This document shows positions 27,369-35,869 of a DNA stretch of 40,934 bases, piece by piece (positions within the stretch are counted from its first letter, which is position 1; every line of letters starts with the position of its first letter). The DNA lies in contig VGRF01000035.1 in NCBI GenBank assembly GCA_016875395.1, forward strand, positions 1-40,934, in the 5' to 3' direction. The DNA comes from Deltaproteobacteria bacterium (lineage in GTDB: Bacteria > Myxococcota_A > UBA9160 > UBA6930). The notes beneath the pieces were generated by a model. It was not told the DNA's origin and did not search any database. It saw only the letters and a program-made list of their open reading frames with translations. A program made the position numbers and the translations under genes.

Positions 27369-28613
27369 TCAGCCCTCGCTCGGAACGCCGAAGCGCTCCT
27401 GGTACGTGCGGAAGCGCTCGCGCTCTTCGCCCGCGCTGCGGCCGAGCGCGGCGAAGTCGTACTTGTGCGTGCCGTGCTTGCCGCGTGGCTTCGCGGCGGC
27501 GTAGTCGCGAATGCGCGCCGCCAGCTCCGGCGTGAAGGGCAGCCCGAAGCGCGCGTAGATCTGCTCGACCGCGCGCGCCGGGTCGCGCACGACGTTCGCG
27601 TAGAGCACGTCGCAGAACTGATTCTGCGGGATCGCGCCCGAGTCGCGGAACGCGCCCATCGCGTCGAGCAGCGCGCGGCAGGTCTCGGGCGAGAACCAGC
27701 CCTTGAACATCTCGGCGTCCACCGCATCGCTGCGCACGAACGCCGTCGAGTAGAGAATGCTCACGACCGAGGGCAGCACCTTCAGCGGATCGCGGTGCGT
27801 GATCACCACGCGCGCGTCGGGGTACTCGCCGAACAACACGGGCAGAAGGCCGAGCCACGACGGCGACTTCAGCACCCAGCGCGCGCGCGCATGGCGGGAT
27901 TGCAGGTGCTGGAGGAAGCGGCGGTGAAACGCGAAGGCGACGGACTTGTCGGCGCTCGCGTACCACGCGGCGTAGCTCGGCACGATGTGGCGGCCCATCA
28001 GCTCGTCGCTCACGAAGCTCGGCGGCGTGATCTGGATGTCCTCGACCGGAATGCGCGCGCCCAGCTCGTGCATCGCGCGGTACTCGGGGACGATGTGGTT
28101 CCAGAGCTGGAGCTCCTCCTCCGCGCGCGCGATGCGCGCATCGCTCGCGTAGCTCGCGGCCTCGGGCGCGGGGCAGGGCAGGCGCACCTCCCAGTGCAGC
28201 GGGACGCGGCTAGTCGGGTCGAGCATCAAGAGCTCGTGCAGAATCGTCGTGCCGGTGCGCGGTAGGCCCGTGATGAAGATCGGGCGCTCGATGCGCTGCG
28301 CGGCGATCGCGGGATCGTGCCTCCGCGCATCGGTGAGGCGCAGGCGATTCGTCAGCCACGTCAGCACGTCGCCGCGCACGAGCATGCGGCCGAGCGCGTG
28401 CAGCTTCGCCTCGTCTTCGCACGCGCGCAGGAAGATTCGGTAGGGCGTGAGGAACTCGTCGCCGCCGAAGTCGTCGAGGCCCGTCTCGCGCCGCGCCGAA
28501 TCGAGCAGCTCGTCCGCGTTCAGCGAGATCCAGCGCGGGTCGACCGCGGCATGGAGCGAGCGCACCCACGCGGGCCGCGGTCCGGGCTGCCACGGATCGT
28601 CGTTCTCGTGCAC
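27369..28613 (-). CDS. Sulfotransferase-family protein (PAPS-dependent)
   Basis: A 414-residue sulfotransferase. The PAPS 5-phosphosulfate loop GLPRTGTT (116-123) and the 3-phosphate motif VVITHRDPLKVLPSVVS are clear, and the C-terminal KPRGKHGTHKYDFAALG completes the site. The long N-terminal part (about 110 residues before the P-loop) and the tail are those of the environmental sulfotransferase group (PF13469-like). The acceptor would be a hydroxyl on a small molecule or lipid. GTG 28613 follows GTGGAGAGCACGC. It is first in an operon with the DUF1214-like gene and divergent from an SDR. Confidence 0.85.
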   Translation of the reverse strand: MHENDDPWQPGPRPAWVRSLHAAVDPRWISLNADELLDSARRETGLDDFGGDEFLTPYRIFLRACEDEAKLHALGRMLVRGDVLTWLTNRLRLTDARRHDPAIAAQRIERPIFITGLPRTGTTILHELLMLDPTSRVPLHWEVRLPCPAPEAASYASDARIARAEEELQLWNHIVPEYRAMHELGARIPVEDIQITPPSFVSDELMGRHIVPSYAAWYASADKSVAFAFHRRFLQHLQSRHARARWVLKSPSWLGLLPVLFGEYPDARVVITHRDPLKVLPSVVSILYSTAFVRSDAVDAEMFKGWFSPETCRALLDAMGAFRDSGAIPQNQFCDVLYANVVRDPARAVEQIYARFGLPFTPELAARIRDYAAAKPRGKHGTHKYDFAALGRSAGEERERFRTYQERFGVPSEG

Positions 28614-28682
28614 GCGTGCTCTCCACGAACAGCGCGCGCGGTGTTATCGCAGCTGCGGCACGCTCGCGCGGCGGAGACGGAG

Positions 28683-29462
28683 ATGGCAGGACGCATCGAA
28701 GGCAGGGTCGCGGTGATCACCGGCGCGGGATCGGGCATCGGTCGCGCGATGGCGCTGCGCTTCGCGGCGGAAGGCGCCGCCGTCGTCGCGAACGACATCG
28801 CGGAGGCGGGGCTCGCTTCGCTCGCGAGCGAGCTGCGCGCGCGCGGCGCGGGCATCGAGACGCACGTGGGCGACATGGGCAGCGCCGCGGTGGCGGATGC
28901 CGCGGCCGCACTCGCGACGTCGCGCTTCGGGCGCCTCGACGTGTGGGTGAACAACGCGGGCGGCGGCATGCCGACGCCATTCGAGGCGACCCACGAGCGC
29001 GCCTACCGCGCCGAGCTCGCGCGCAATCTCGATACCGCGTGGTTCGGCTGCCAAGCCGCGCTGCGCGTGATGAAGGCGCAGGCGAGCGGCGCGCTGATCA
29101 ACGTGTCGTCCGGCGGCGCGCTGCTCGCGTCCGAGGGCCTGCACGCGTACTCGGCGGCGAAGGCCGCGATCCTCTCGCTCACGCGCAACCTCGCGCTCGA
29201 GTACGGGCCGCTCGGCGTCCGCGTCAACGCGATCGCCCCGGGCCCGATCCTCACGCCCGTGTTCGCGGAGTACTTGAAGACGCTGCCTGGCGGCGCTGCT
29301 CGCGCCGGCGAGCACGTGCCGCTGCGGCGGCTCGGCAGGCCCGAGGAGATCGCCGCCGCCGCGCTCTTCCTCGCGAGCGACGACGCCAGCTACGTGAGCG
29401 GCGCGACGCTGGCCGTGGACGGCGCGATCACCGCGGTGCTGACCCCGCCGCGCGCGGGCTGA
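28683..29462 (+). CDS. Short-chain dehydrogenase/reductase
   Basis: A 259-residue classical SDR. It has the nucleotide loop TGAGSGIG (13-20), NNAGGG (90-95), catalytic serine near 142-143, and Y156-x3-K160 (YSAAK). D38 in ANDIAEA favours NAD(H). The end GATLAVDGAITAV is the usual last strand. It oxidises or reduces a hydroxyl/ketone. ATG 28683 follows CGGAGACGGAG, a strong ribosome site. The sulfotransferase gene runs the other way, 69 bases off, and an alcohol dehydrogenase follows in the same direction after 74 bases, so an oxidative cassette is likely. Confidence 0.92.
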   Translation: MAGRIEGRVAVITGAGSGIGRAMALRFAAEGAAVVANDIAEAGLASLASELRARGAGIETHVGDMGSAAVADAAAALATSRFGRLDVWVNNAGGGMPTPFEATHERAYRAELARNLDTAWFGCQAALRVMKAQASGALINVSSGGALLASEGLHAYSAAKAAILSLTRNLALEYGPLGVRVNAIAPGPILTPVFAEYLKTLPGGAARAGEHVPLRRLGRPEEIAAAALFLASDDASYVSGATLAVDGAITAVLTPPRAG

Positions 29463-29536
29463 GCGGGCTCCCAGATCTGGAGCGCGTGCGTGGAGGCGCG
29501 ATAGCGTGACGCGCCCCCACCCCCAAGGAGCCCGCG

Positions 29537-30622
29537 ATGAAGGCCGCCGTTCTGCGCGAAGTGAACAAGCCGCTCTCGATCGAGGACGTGACGATCGACA
29601 ACCCCGCGCCGCACGAGGTGCTCGTGCGCACCGTCGCCGCGGGCGTGTGCCACAGCGACCTGCACTTCCAGAACGGCGCCTACCAGTACCCGATGCCTGC
29701 CGTACTCGGGCACGAGTCGGCCGGCATCGTCGAGAAGGTCGGCAGCGAAGTTCATTACGTGAAGCCGGGCGATCACGTGATCACGTGCCTCTCCGTCTTC
29801 TGCGGCCACTGCGACTACTGCACCAAGGGCCGGCCGGCGCTCTGCGCGGGAAAGGGCGAGACGCAGCGCCAGCCCGGCGGGAAGCCGCGCCTCTCGAAAG
29901 ACGGCGCGCCGGTGTGGCAGTTCCTCGATCTCTCCTCGTATGCGGAGCAGATGCTCGTCCACGAGAACGCGGTCGTGAAGATCGACCCCGAGATGCCGCT
30001 CGATCGCGCCGCCCTGATCGGCTGCGGCGTGATGACGGGCGCGGGCGCGGTGATGAACACGGCGCGCATTCCGGCGGGCTCGACGGTCGCGGTGCTCGGC
30101 TGCGGCGGCGTCGGGCTCGCGGCGATTCAGGGCGCTCGCATCGCGGGAGCGTCGCGCATCATCGCGGTCGACACGGTGCCGTCGAAGCTCGAGCTCGCGA
30201 AGCGCATGGGCGCGACCGACGGCGTCAACGCGAAGACGGGCGACCCCGTCGCGCAGGTGAAGGAGCTGACGGGCGGCGGCGTCGAGTTCTCGTTCGAGGC
30301 GATCGGCCTGAAGCGCACCGCCGAGCAGGCGTTCGAGATGCTGCGCAACGGCGGCACCGCCACGGTGATCGGCATGATCCCGGTCGGCCAGAAGATCGAG
30401 CTGCACGGCGTCGACTTCCTGTTCGAGAAGCGCATCCAGGGCTCGAGCATGGGCAGCAACGCGTTCCGCGTGGACATGCCGCGCTTCATCGAGCTCTACA
30501 AGCAGGGCCGCCTCAACCTCGACGACCTGATCAGCAAGCGCATCAAGCTCGCTGACGTGAATGCCGCGTTCGAGGACCTGAAGAAGGGCGAAGTCGCGCG
30601 CAGCGTGATCACGTTCAGCTGA
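29537..30622 (+). CDS. Zinc-dependent alcohol dehydrogenase, second copy
   Basis: A 361-residue MDR enzyme related throughout to the 24883-25974 product. Catalytic zinc ligands are C38 (AGVCHSD), H59 (GHESAG) and the cysteine in GCGVMTG. Structural zinc is held by C89, C92, C95 and C103. The Rossmann loop is GCGGVG followed by IIAVDT. ATG 29537 follows AAGGAGCCCGCG. The copies differ over much of their length, for example in the central segment after the structural-zinc lobe, so the duplication is not recent and the substrates may differ. A short palindrome (CCAGATCTGG, 29471-29480) precedes the gene. Confidence 0.92.
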   Translation: MKAAVLREVNKPLSIEDVTIDNPAPHEVLVRTVAAGVCHSDLHFQNGAYQYPMPAVLGHESAGIVEKVGSEVHYVKPGDHVITCLSVFCGHCDYCTKGRPALCAGKGETQRQPGGKPRLSKDGAPVWQFLDLSSYAEQMLVHENAVVKIDPEMPLDRAALIGCGVMTGAGAVMNTARIPAGSTVAVLGCGGVGLAAIQGARIAGASRIIAVDTVPSKLELAKRMGATDGVNAKTGDPVAQVKELTGGGVEFSFEAIGLKRTAEQAFEMLRNGGTATVIGMIPVGQKIELHGVDFLFEKRIQGSSMGSNAFRVDMPRFIELYKQGRLNLDDLISKRIKLADVNAAFEDLKKGEVARSVITFS

Positions 30623-30665
30623 GCGAGCGCCACTTCGTGCCAGACCCCGATTGGCCGGCGCCGCC

Positions 30666-32393
30666 TCAGCGGGCGCGCTGCAGCTGATCGAGCGCCGCGC
30701 GTGCTGGGGCGAGCGCTGGATCGAGCTCGAGCGCGCGCGTCAGGTGATGCTCGGCGCCCGCGCGGTCGCCGAGCTGTGCAAGCAGGCTACCGAGGTTCGC
30801 GTGCGCTTCCGCGAGCTGCGGCTGCGCGCCGAGGGCGCGCTCGAAGTGCGCGCGCGCGCCTGCAAGATCGCCGCGCGCGCGCAGCGCGAGCGCGAGGTTG
30901 TTGTGCGCGCTCGCGAGCTCGGGGCGCAGCGCGAGCGCGCGCTCGTAGTCGGTGATCGCGCCCGCCAGGTCGCCGCGCTGTGCGCGCAGGCCGCCGAGAT
31001 TGCTCCAGCTCTCGGCGTCGCGCGGATCGAGTGCGACGGCGCGCTCGGCGTGCTGCTGCGCGTCGGCGAGCTTGCCTTGGGCGCCGAGTGCGATCGCGAG
31101 CGACGCGTGCGCGAGCGCGGTGTCGGGCGCGAGGAAGAGCACGCGATCGTAGGCGGCGATCGCGCCGTCGTAGTCGCCTGCGCGCTCCGCGGCTTCGCCG
31201 GTGCTGATCCAGGCCTGGAGCGAGGTGGGATTGGTGGCGCGCCACTGGGCGAGGAAGGCGGCGTCGGTGTGGTAGGCGGGAGCGCGCACGAGAGTCAGCG
31301 CGGCGAACGCGGTCAGCGCGACTGCCGCGACGCCGCGCGCGACGCGCGGCATGCGTGCGCCCGCCGCGAGGACCCCGAGTCCCGCCCAGCCCGCGAGCGC
31401 TGCAAAGCCCCAGCGCTCCGCAAAGCCGGGCTCCTGCACGAAGACGTTCGCGGTGGGCGCGATCGAGAGCCCGATCAGCGCGAGAAACCACAGCGCTCGC
31501 CCCCGGTCTCGGCGCATCGCGAGCAGGGTCAGCACGCTCGCGCAGAGAAGCGCGAAGAGCGTACGCGGCAGCGACCACCACACCGCGAGCGTCGGCTCGT
31601 ACACGACGGCGAAGAACGGAGCGAGGGTCGTCTGCACGTGGTAGAGCAGCGACAGCAGCGGACCTTCGGGGCGCGAGAGCAGCGCGAGCTCGGGATTCGC
31701 GCCGGCAGGCACCGCGACGGAGCGAAGCGCGACGTACGCGGTGACGACGGCCGCGTGCGGCAGGTAGCGCGCGAGCCAAGCGCGCGGCCCGCGCGGGGGA
31801 TCGGGCGCGATGCGCAGCGCGTCCGCGAGGCCTAACAACAGAGGGGTCGCGATCGCTTGCTCCTTCGAGAGCATCCCGAGCGCGAACCAAGCCACCGCGA
31901 GTGCGCGCCCGCGCGAATCGCCGCGCAGGTAGCCGCCGAGAGCGAGCAGCGTGAAGAGCGTGGGCAGCAGCGTCTCGCGTCCCGACGCGATCGGAATCAC
32001 GCACTCCGACGCGATCGGATGCACCGCGAGCAGCAGCGCCGCCGCGCTCGAAGCGCGCGCGCTCACGCCGAGCGCGGGGCGCGTGAGCAGCGCACGGAGC
32101 GCCCAAGCGCACGCGAAGCCGAGCGCGAGATTCAGCGCGTGAAACGGCAGCGGGTTCGCACCGTGGAGCCATTTCTGCGCGACGTTGAGCAGCCGCGGGA
32201 TCGGCCGGTAGTACGGCACCAGCGGCGACATCGGCTCCGCGAAGATGCGCGCCAGCTGCGAGAAGCTCTCGGGCACCGGCTCGTCCACGACGTGCAGCCA
32301 GTCGTCGTAGACGAAGCCCGCGAACAGCGAGCGTCCGTACACCACGAGCATCAGCGCTGCGAGGACCAGCGCTGCCTTCGCGCGATGGCTCAC
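30666..32393 (-). CDS. Polytopic membrane protein with C-terminal TPR repeats (TMTC/glycosyltransferase-like)
   Basis: A 575-residue protein with about ten membrane segments in residues 1-400 and four or more TPR units in the last 150 (SLQAWISTGEAAERAGDYDGAIAAYDRVLFLAP, then repeated WSNLGGLRAQRGDLAGA and AHNNLALALRARGDLAGA). The motif FVYDDWLHV near residue 25 and the DPXGW-like lumenal loop pattern recall TMTC-type and dolichyl-phosphate-mannose mannosyltransferase proteins, where the acidic pair is catalytic. Activity is inferred only from this likeness. GTG 32393 overlaps the P450 stop by four bases (GTGA), an odd pairing. Confidence 0.75.
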   Translation of the reverse strand: MSHRAKAALVLAALMLVVYGRSLFAGFVYDDWLHVVDEPVPESFSQLARIFAEPMSPLVPYYRPIPRLLNVAQKWLHGANPLPFHALNLALGFACAWALRALLTRPALGVSARASSAAALLLAVHPIASECVIPIASGRETLLPTLFTLLALGGYLRGDSRGRALAVAWFALGMLSKEQAIATPLLLGLADALRIAPDPPRGPRAWLARYLPHAAVVTAYVALRSVAVPAGANPELALLSRPEGPLLSLLYHVQTTLAPFFAVVYEPTLAVWWSLPRTLFALLCASVLTLLAMRRDRGRALWFLALIGLSIAPTANVFVQEPGFAERWGFAALAGWAGLGVLAAGARMPRVARGVAAVALTAFAALTLVRAPAYHTDAAFLAQWRATNPTSLQAWISTGEAAERAGDYDGAIAAYDRVLFLAPDTALAHASLAIALGAQGKLADAQQHAERAVALDPRDAESWSNLGGLRAQRGDLAGAITDYERALALRPELASAHNNLALALRARGDLAGARAHFERALGAQPQLAEAHANLGSLLAQLGDRAGAEHHLTRALELDPALAPARAALDQLQRAR

Positions 32394-33586
32394 ACGCGCG
32401 CCGCGCGGAAGCGCACCGGCATCCGGCGCGGGCCGTTGATGAACCACGAATGGAGGCGCTCCACCGGCCCCGCGTTCTCGAGGTCGTGCACGCGATCCAG
32501 CAGCTCGTCGAACATGCAGGCGATCTCGAGTCGCGCGAGGCTCGCGCCGAGGCAGAAGTGCGAGCCGCCGCCGCCGAACGCGACGTGGGGGTTCGGATCG
32601 CGGCGAATGTCGAAGCGGTCGGGCTCGGCGAACACCTCTTCGTCGCGATTCGCCGAGGGGTAGAAGATCACCACCGGTTCGCCCTCGCGGATCTTCACCC
32701 CGCTGAGCTCGGTGTCGCGCGTGGCGGTGCGCTGGAACTGCACGACGGGCGTGGTGAAGCGCAGCATCTCCTCGATCGCGGTGTCGAGAAGCGTGCGCTC
32801 TTTGCGCAGCGCGGCGAGCTGCTCGGGGTGATCGATCAGGGCCTGCATGCCCGACGCGACGAGGTTGCGCGTGGTGTCGCCGCCGGCGTTGATCAGCAAC
32901 AAGAAGAACAGGTCGAACTCGAGGTCGCTGAGCCGCGAGCCGTCGAGCTCGGACGAGAGCAGCACGCTCGCGAGATCGCTGCCCGGGTTCGCGCGCTTCG
33001 CGGCGCGCACGCCGGCGCTGTAGGCGAACATCTCCGCGACGGCCTGCGCGGATTCGGGCGCGTTGTCGGCGCTGTGCATGATCTCGGTGAGCTCGTAGAG
33101 CTTGCGCCCGTCCTCGAGTGGAATGCCGACGAGCTCCGCGATCAGGTAGCTCGGCAGCTCGCCGGCGATGTCCGTCACGAAGTCGCACTCGCCGCGCGGC
33201 AGCACGGCGTCGACGATCTGCTTGCAGAGCGCGCGGATGCGCGGCTCGAGGGCTGAGACGCGGCGCGGCGTGAAGCCGCGATTCACGAGCGAGCGCAGGC
33301 GCGTGTGCTGCGGCGGGTCCATCCCCAACAACATGAGCCGCGACTGTTCGAGCCCGACCGGATCCGCCTCGGGCGTGGGCATGTAGCCCTTCCGCGCGGA
33401 CGAGAAGAGCGCGGAGTCGCGCGAGACCGCCAGCACGTCCGCATGTCGCGTGATCGCCCAGAACCCGCCCGCGCCCGTGTGCGGATGCCAGTACACGGGC
33501 GCCTCACGGCGCAGCGTGCGAAACGCCTCGTAGGGCGGACCGGAGGCGAAGGTCGCGGCGTCAAGCAGATTCGGGATGTCGCGCAT
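32390..33586 (-). CDS. Cytochrome P450 (CYP124/125-like class)
   Basis: A 398-residue soluble P450. The I-helix is AGGDTT (234-239), ExxR is EMLR (273-276) and the heme loop FGGGGSHFCLG carries C345. MDPPQHTRLRSLVNRGFTPRRV (89-110) is the usual C-helix region. The INAGGDTTRNLVASGM helix and the heme loop resemble bacterial CYP124/125/142-type enzymes that hydroxylate the terminal carbon of branched lipids or cholesterol. Substrate remains inference. ATG 33586 begins the transcript; its end overlaps the TPR membrane gene, so both are translated together. A 309-base repeat region lies upstream of it. Confidence 0.88.
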   Translation of the reverse strand: MRDIPNLLDAATFASGPPYEAFRTLRREAPVYWHPHTGAGGFWAITRHADVLAVSRDSALFSSARKGYMPTPEADPVGLEQSRLMLLGMDPPQHTRLRSLVNRGFTPRRVSALEPRIRALCKQIVDAVLPRGECDFVTDIAGELPSYLIAELVGIPLEDGRKLYELTEIMHSADNAPESAQAVAEMFAYSAGVRAAKRANPGSDLASVLLSSELDGSRLSDLEFDLFFLLLINAGGDTTRNLVASGMQALIDHPEQLAALRKERTLLDTAIEEMLRFTTPVVQFQRTATRDTELSGVKIREGEPVVIFYPSANRDEEVFAEPDRFDIRRDPNPHVAFGGGGSHFCLGASLARLEIACMFDELLDRVHDLENAGPVERLHSWFINGPRRMPVRFRAARV

Positions 33587-33609
33587 TGGAGCGCAGCGTA
33601 GGCCCCGTG

Positions 33610-33696
33610 GCAGAGGAAATCGCGTGCGCCAAACCGGGGACGTTCCGCAAGTAAGTAAAGAAACTCCCGCTTTACCTTCTTGCGGAACGTCCCCGA
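33610..33696. repeat. Tandem hairpin repeat, copy 1 (87 bases)
   Basis: First of two 87-base copies that differ at five positions and start 131 bases apart. A perfect 16-base stem, GGGGACGTTCCGCAAG (33637-33652) with its inverse at 33680-33695, encloses an inner GTAAAG/CTTTAC stem. It follows a 22-base lead beginning at 33610. The GGGGACGT core is shared with the repeats at 8904 and 25986. No gene of its own is visible in 33587-33895. Confidence 0.82.
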
Positions 33697-33740
33697 GGTG
33701 GAGCGCTCCGCTTCACGCGCCGCGGACGCTTGTGAGCCCC

Positions 33741-33827
33741 GCAGAGGAAATCGCGTGCGCCAGACCGGGGACGCTCCGCAAGTAAGTAAAGAAGCTCCTG
33801 CTTTACTTTCTTGCGGAACGTCCCCGA
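33741..33827. repeat. Tandem hairpin repeat, copy 2 (87 bases)
   Basis: Second copy, 131 bases after copy 1, with the same lead, outer stem and inner GTAAAG/CTTTAC stem. Compared with copy 1 the inner arm pairs better here (ACTTT instead of ACCTT), while the outer left arm has one change (GCTCC for GTTCC). The 44 bases between copies are unrelated to the stem. The two copies occupy most of the gap between the P450 start and the PQQ dehydrogenase stop; the flanking genes are co-directional. Confidence 0.82.
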
Positions 33828-33895
33828 GTGCGCGGCTTCGCCTCCCCGAGTGCCCCGCTTCGGGTGCGCGACGCTTCGCGCGCGCGAACGCTCGT

Positions 33896-35869
33896 TCACT
33901 CCGGCAGCGCGAACCCCAGCAGCCAGTCGCCGCGCTCGCTCGGGATGCTGGTGTGGCCGCCCGCGGCGATCACCACGAACTGCCGGCCGCCGGGCCGCGC
34001 GCGGTAGGTCAGCGGGTTCGCGTGGGCGCCGGCGGGGAGGTGCGCGCGCCAGAGCTCGGCGCCGCTCGCGGCGTCGAAGGCGCGCAGGTAGCCGTCCATC
34101 GCGGCGCCGATGAAGACGAGACCGCTCTGCGTCGCGAGCGGCCCGCCCATTCCCGGCGGCGCCCACGGCAGCCAGAACGGCCACGGCGCACTGCCACGCG
34201 TGGTGCCGAGCGGTGCGCGCCACGCGACATCGCCGTGCGCGAGGTCGATCGCGACCAGCTCGAACCACGGCGGCTTCGTGCACGGGATGCCGAGCGGCGA
34301 AGTGAACACGCGCTGGATCGCGGCATACGGCGCGCCCGCCATGGGCACGAGCCAGCGGTCGCGCGTGCGCGGGCCGAAGGCGAGGGCGTGCCCGCGCGGC
34401 ACGAGCTGCTCGATCATCGCGATGCGCGACTGCGCGAGAAACAACAGCTCGCGCCCCGGGTCGAGCGCGCTGCCGCCCCAGTTCACGCCGCCCGCGACGC
34501 CGGGGAACTGCACGGCGCCGGCGAGGCTCGGCGGCGTGAAGGCGCCCTCGTTGCGCGACGCGGCCAGCAGCTCGCGGCACGCGGCGCGGTCCCAAGGTGT
34601 TAGGCCGAACAGGTCTTCCTCGCGCACGCCGTGCGGATGGAGCGGGGGCGGAAACGTGGGGAAGGGTTGCGTCGCCGCGGTGCGCTCCTCGGCCACGTCG
34701 GTCTGCGGCACCGCGCGCTCCTCGACTCTGTGCAGCGGCTCGCCGGTCTCGCGATTCAGCAAGAACACATGGCCCGCCTTCGTGGAGACGGCGAGCGCTG
34801 GCGCGCCCGCGTGCTCGAGCAGCGTCGGCTGCGCGCCCACGTCGTAGTCCCAGAGATCGCGGTGCACGGTCTGAAAGCGCCACACGACTTCGCCCGTCGC
34901 GCCGCGCAGCGCGATCACGGCACTGCGGTAGTGGTCGATCGCGCCGCGCGTGTCGCCGCGAAAGAAGTCGTTGCTCGGGTTGCCCGTCGTGATGAAGAGC
35001 AGGTCGCGCGCTTCGTCCGCCGCGAACACGCCCCACGCGTTCGGCGTGCCGCGATGGAACTGCGGCGAGCCGTCTGCCGCGGCTGGAAGCTCGGGCGTGC
35101 CCGGCGGCGCTGGATCGAACGCCCAGCGCAGCGCGCCCGTGCGCGCGTCGAAGCCGCGCACGACGCCGCCCGCGATGTCGAAGCGTTGGTTGTCCGATAC
35201 TTGGTGCCCCGTCGCGATCACGTCGCGGATCGCGGTGGGCGGGGAGGTCACGCGCACCTCGCCGGGCGAAACCGCGCCGAGCCCGCGCTCGAGCTCGACT
35301 TCCCCGTTCGCCCCGAAGTCCGCGCACGGCCTGCCGTTCTTCGCATCGAGCGCGATCAGCCGCGCGTCGTTCGTGGCGGTGAAGACGCGCACCGCGCAGG
35401 CCGCATCGGGGGCGGCTGCGGGGTCGTGCCACAACGTCACGCCGCGGCACACGAGGCCGTGGCCGTCGCGCTCGAGCGCGGGATCGAAAGCCCAGCGCGA
35501 GCGACCAGTTTCGGCGTCCACCGCGAACACGCGGTTGAACGGGGAGCATAAGTAGAGGGCGCCATCGTGCAGGACGGGCGTCGCCTGGAACGACGTGCGC
35601 AGCTCGCCGCTCGGGTCCCAGTCGCCGGTGCGGAAGCTCCAGGCGAGCTCCAGCGCACCCACGTTCGCAGGCGTGATCTCGCCGAGCGCCGAGAACTTCG
35701 TGCCGGCCGCATCGCCGCCCCAGTGCGACCAGCCCGCGGCCGGCGCGCTCGGCTCGCGCTGGAAGCTCGGTGCGCCGCACGCCGCAAGCGCGAGAGCGCC
35801 GACTGCAAGCGCGAGGCCGCAAGCACTGCGCAGCCGCGCGCGCAGCGAGCCGCAGGCGAGCGAAGTCAC
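33896..35869 (-). CDS. PQQ-dependent dehydrogenase lipoprotein (quinate/glucose dehydrogenase type)
   Basis: A 657-residue quinoprotein. Residues 1-30 are a lipoprotein signal ending LAAC (C31), so it is anchored to a membrane in the periplasm. The eight-bladed PQQ propeller is indicated by WGGDAAGTKFSALGEITPANV, FQTVHRDLWDYDVGAQPTL, LFGLTPWDRAACRELL, GGVNWGGSALDPG and GGPLATQSGLVFIGAAMDGYLRAFD. Those blocks match membrane glucose and quinate/shikimate dehydrogenases, but the N-terminal five-helix domain of those enzymes is missing. Electrons would go to a cytochrome or quinone. GTG 35869 overlaps the stop of the upstream heme-motif protein (GTGA). Confidence 0.88.
   Translation of the reverse strand: MTSLACGSLRARLRSACGLALAVGALALAACGAPSFQREPSAPAAGWSHWGGDAAGTKFSALGEITPANVGALELAWSFRTGDWDPSGELRTSFQATPVLHDGALYLCSPFNRVFAVDAETGRSRWAFDPALERDGHGLVCRGVTLWHDPAAAPDAACAVRVFTATNDARLIALDAKNGRPCADFGANGEVELERGLGAVSPGEVRVTSPPTAIRDVIATGHQVSDNQRFDIAGGVVRGFDARTGALRWAFDPAPPGTPELPAAADGSPQFHRGTPNAWGVFAADEARDLLFITTGNPSNDFFRGDTRGAIDHYRSAVIALRGATGEVVWRFQTVHRDLWDYDVGAQPTLLEHAGAPALAVSTKAGHVFLLNRETGEPLHRVEERAVPQTDVAEERTAATQPFPTFPPPLHPHGVREEDLFGLTPWDRAACRELLAASRNEGAFTPPSLAGAVQFPGVAGGVNWGGSALDPGRELLFLAQSRIAMIEQLVPRGHALAFGPRTRDRWLVPMAGAPYAAIQRVFTSPLGIPCTKPPWFELVAIDLAHGDVAWRAPLGTTRGSAPWPFWLPWAPPGMGGPLATQSGLVFIGAAMDGYLRAFDAASGAELWRAHLPAGAHANPLTYRARPGGRQFVVIAAGGHTSIPSERGDWLLGFALPE

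Noticed and set aside
29471-29480. CCAGATCTGG palindrome before the second alcohol dehydrogenase
   Set aside because: Only 10 bases long and the flanks do not extend the symmetry; chance is likely.
33610-33827. Two repeats as a CRISPR array
   Set aside because: Only two copies, each an internal hairpin with a 44-base spacer and no cas genes nearby.
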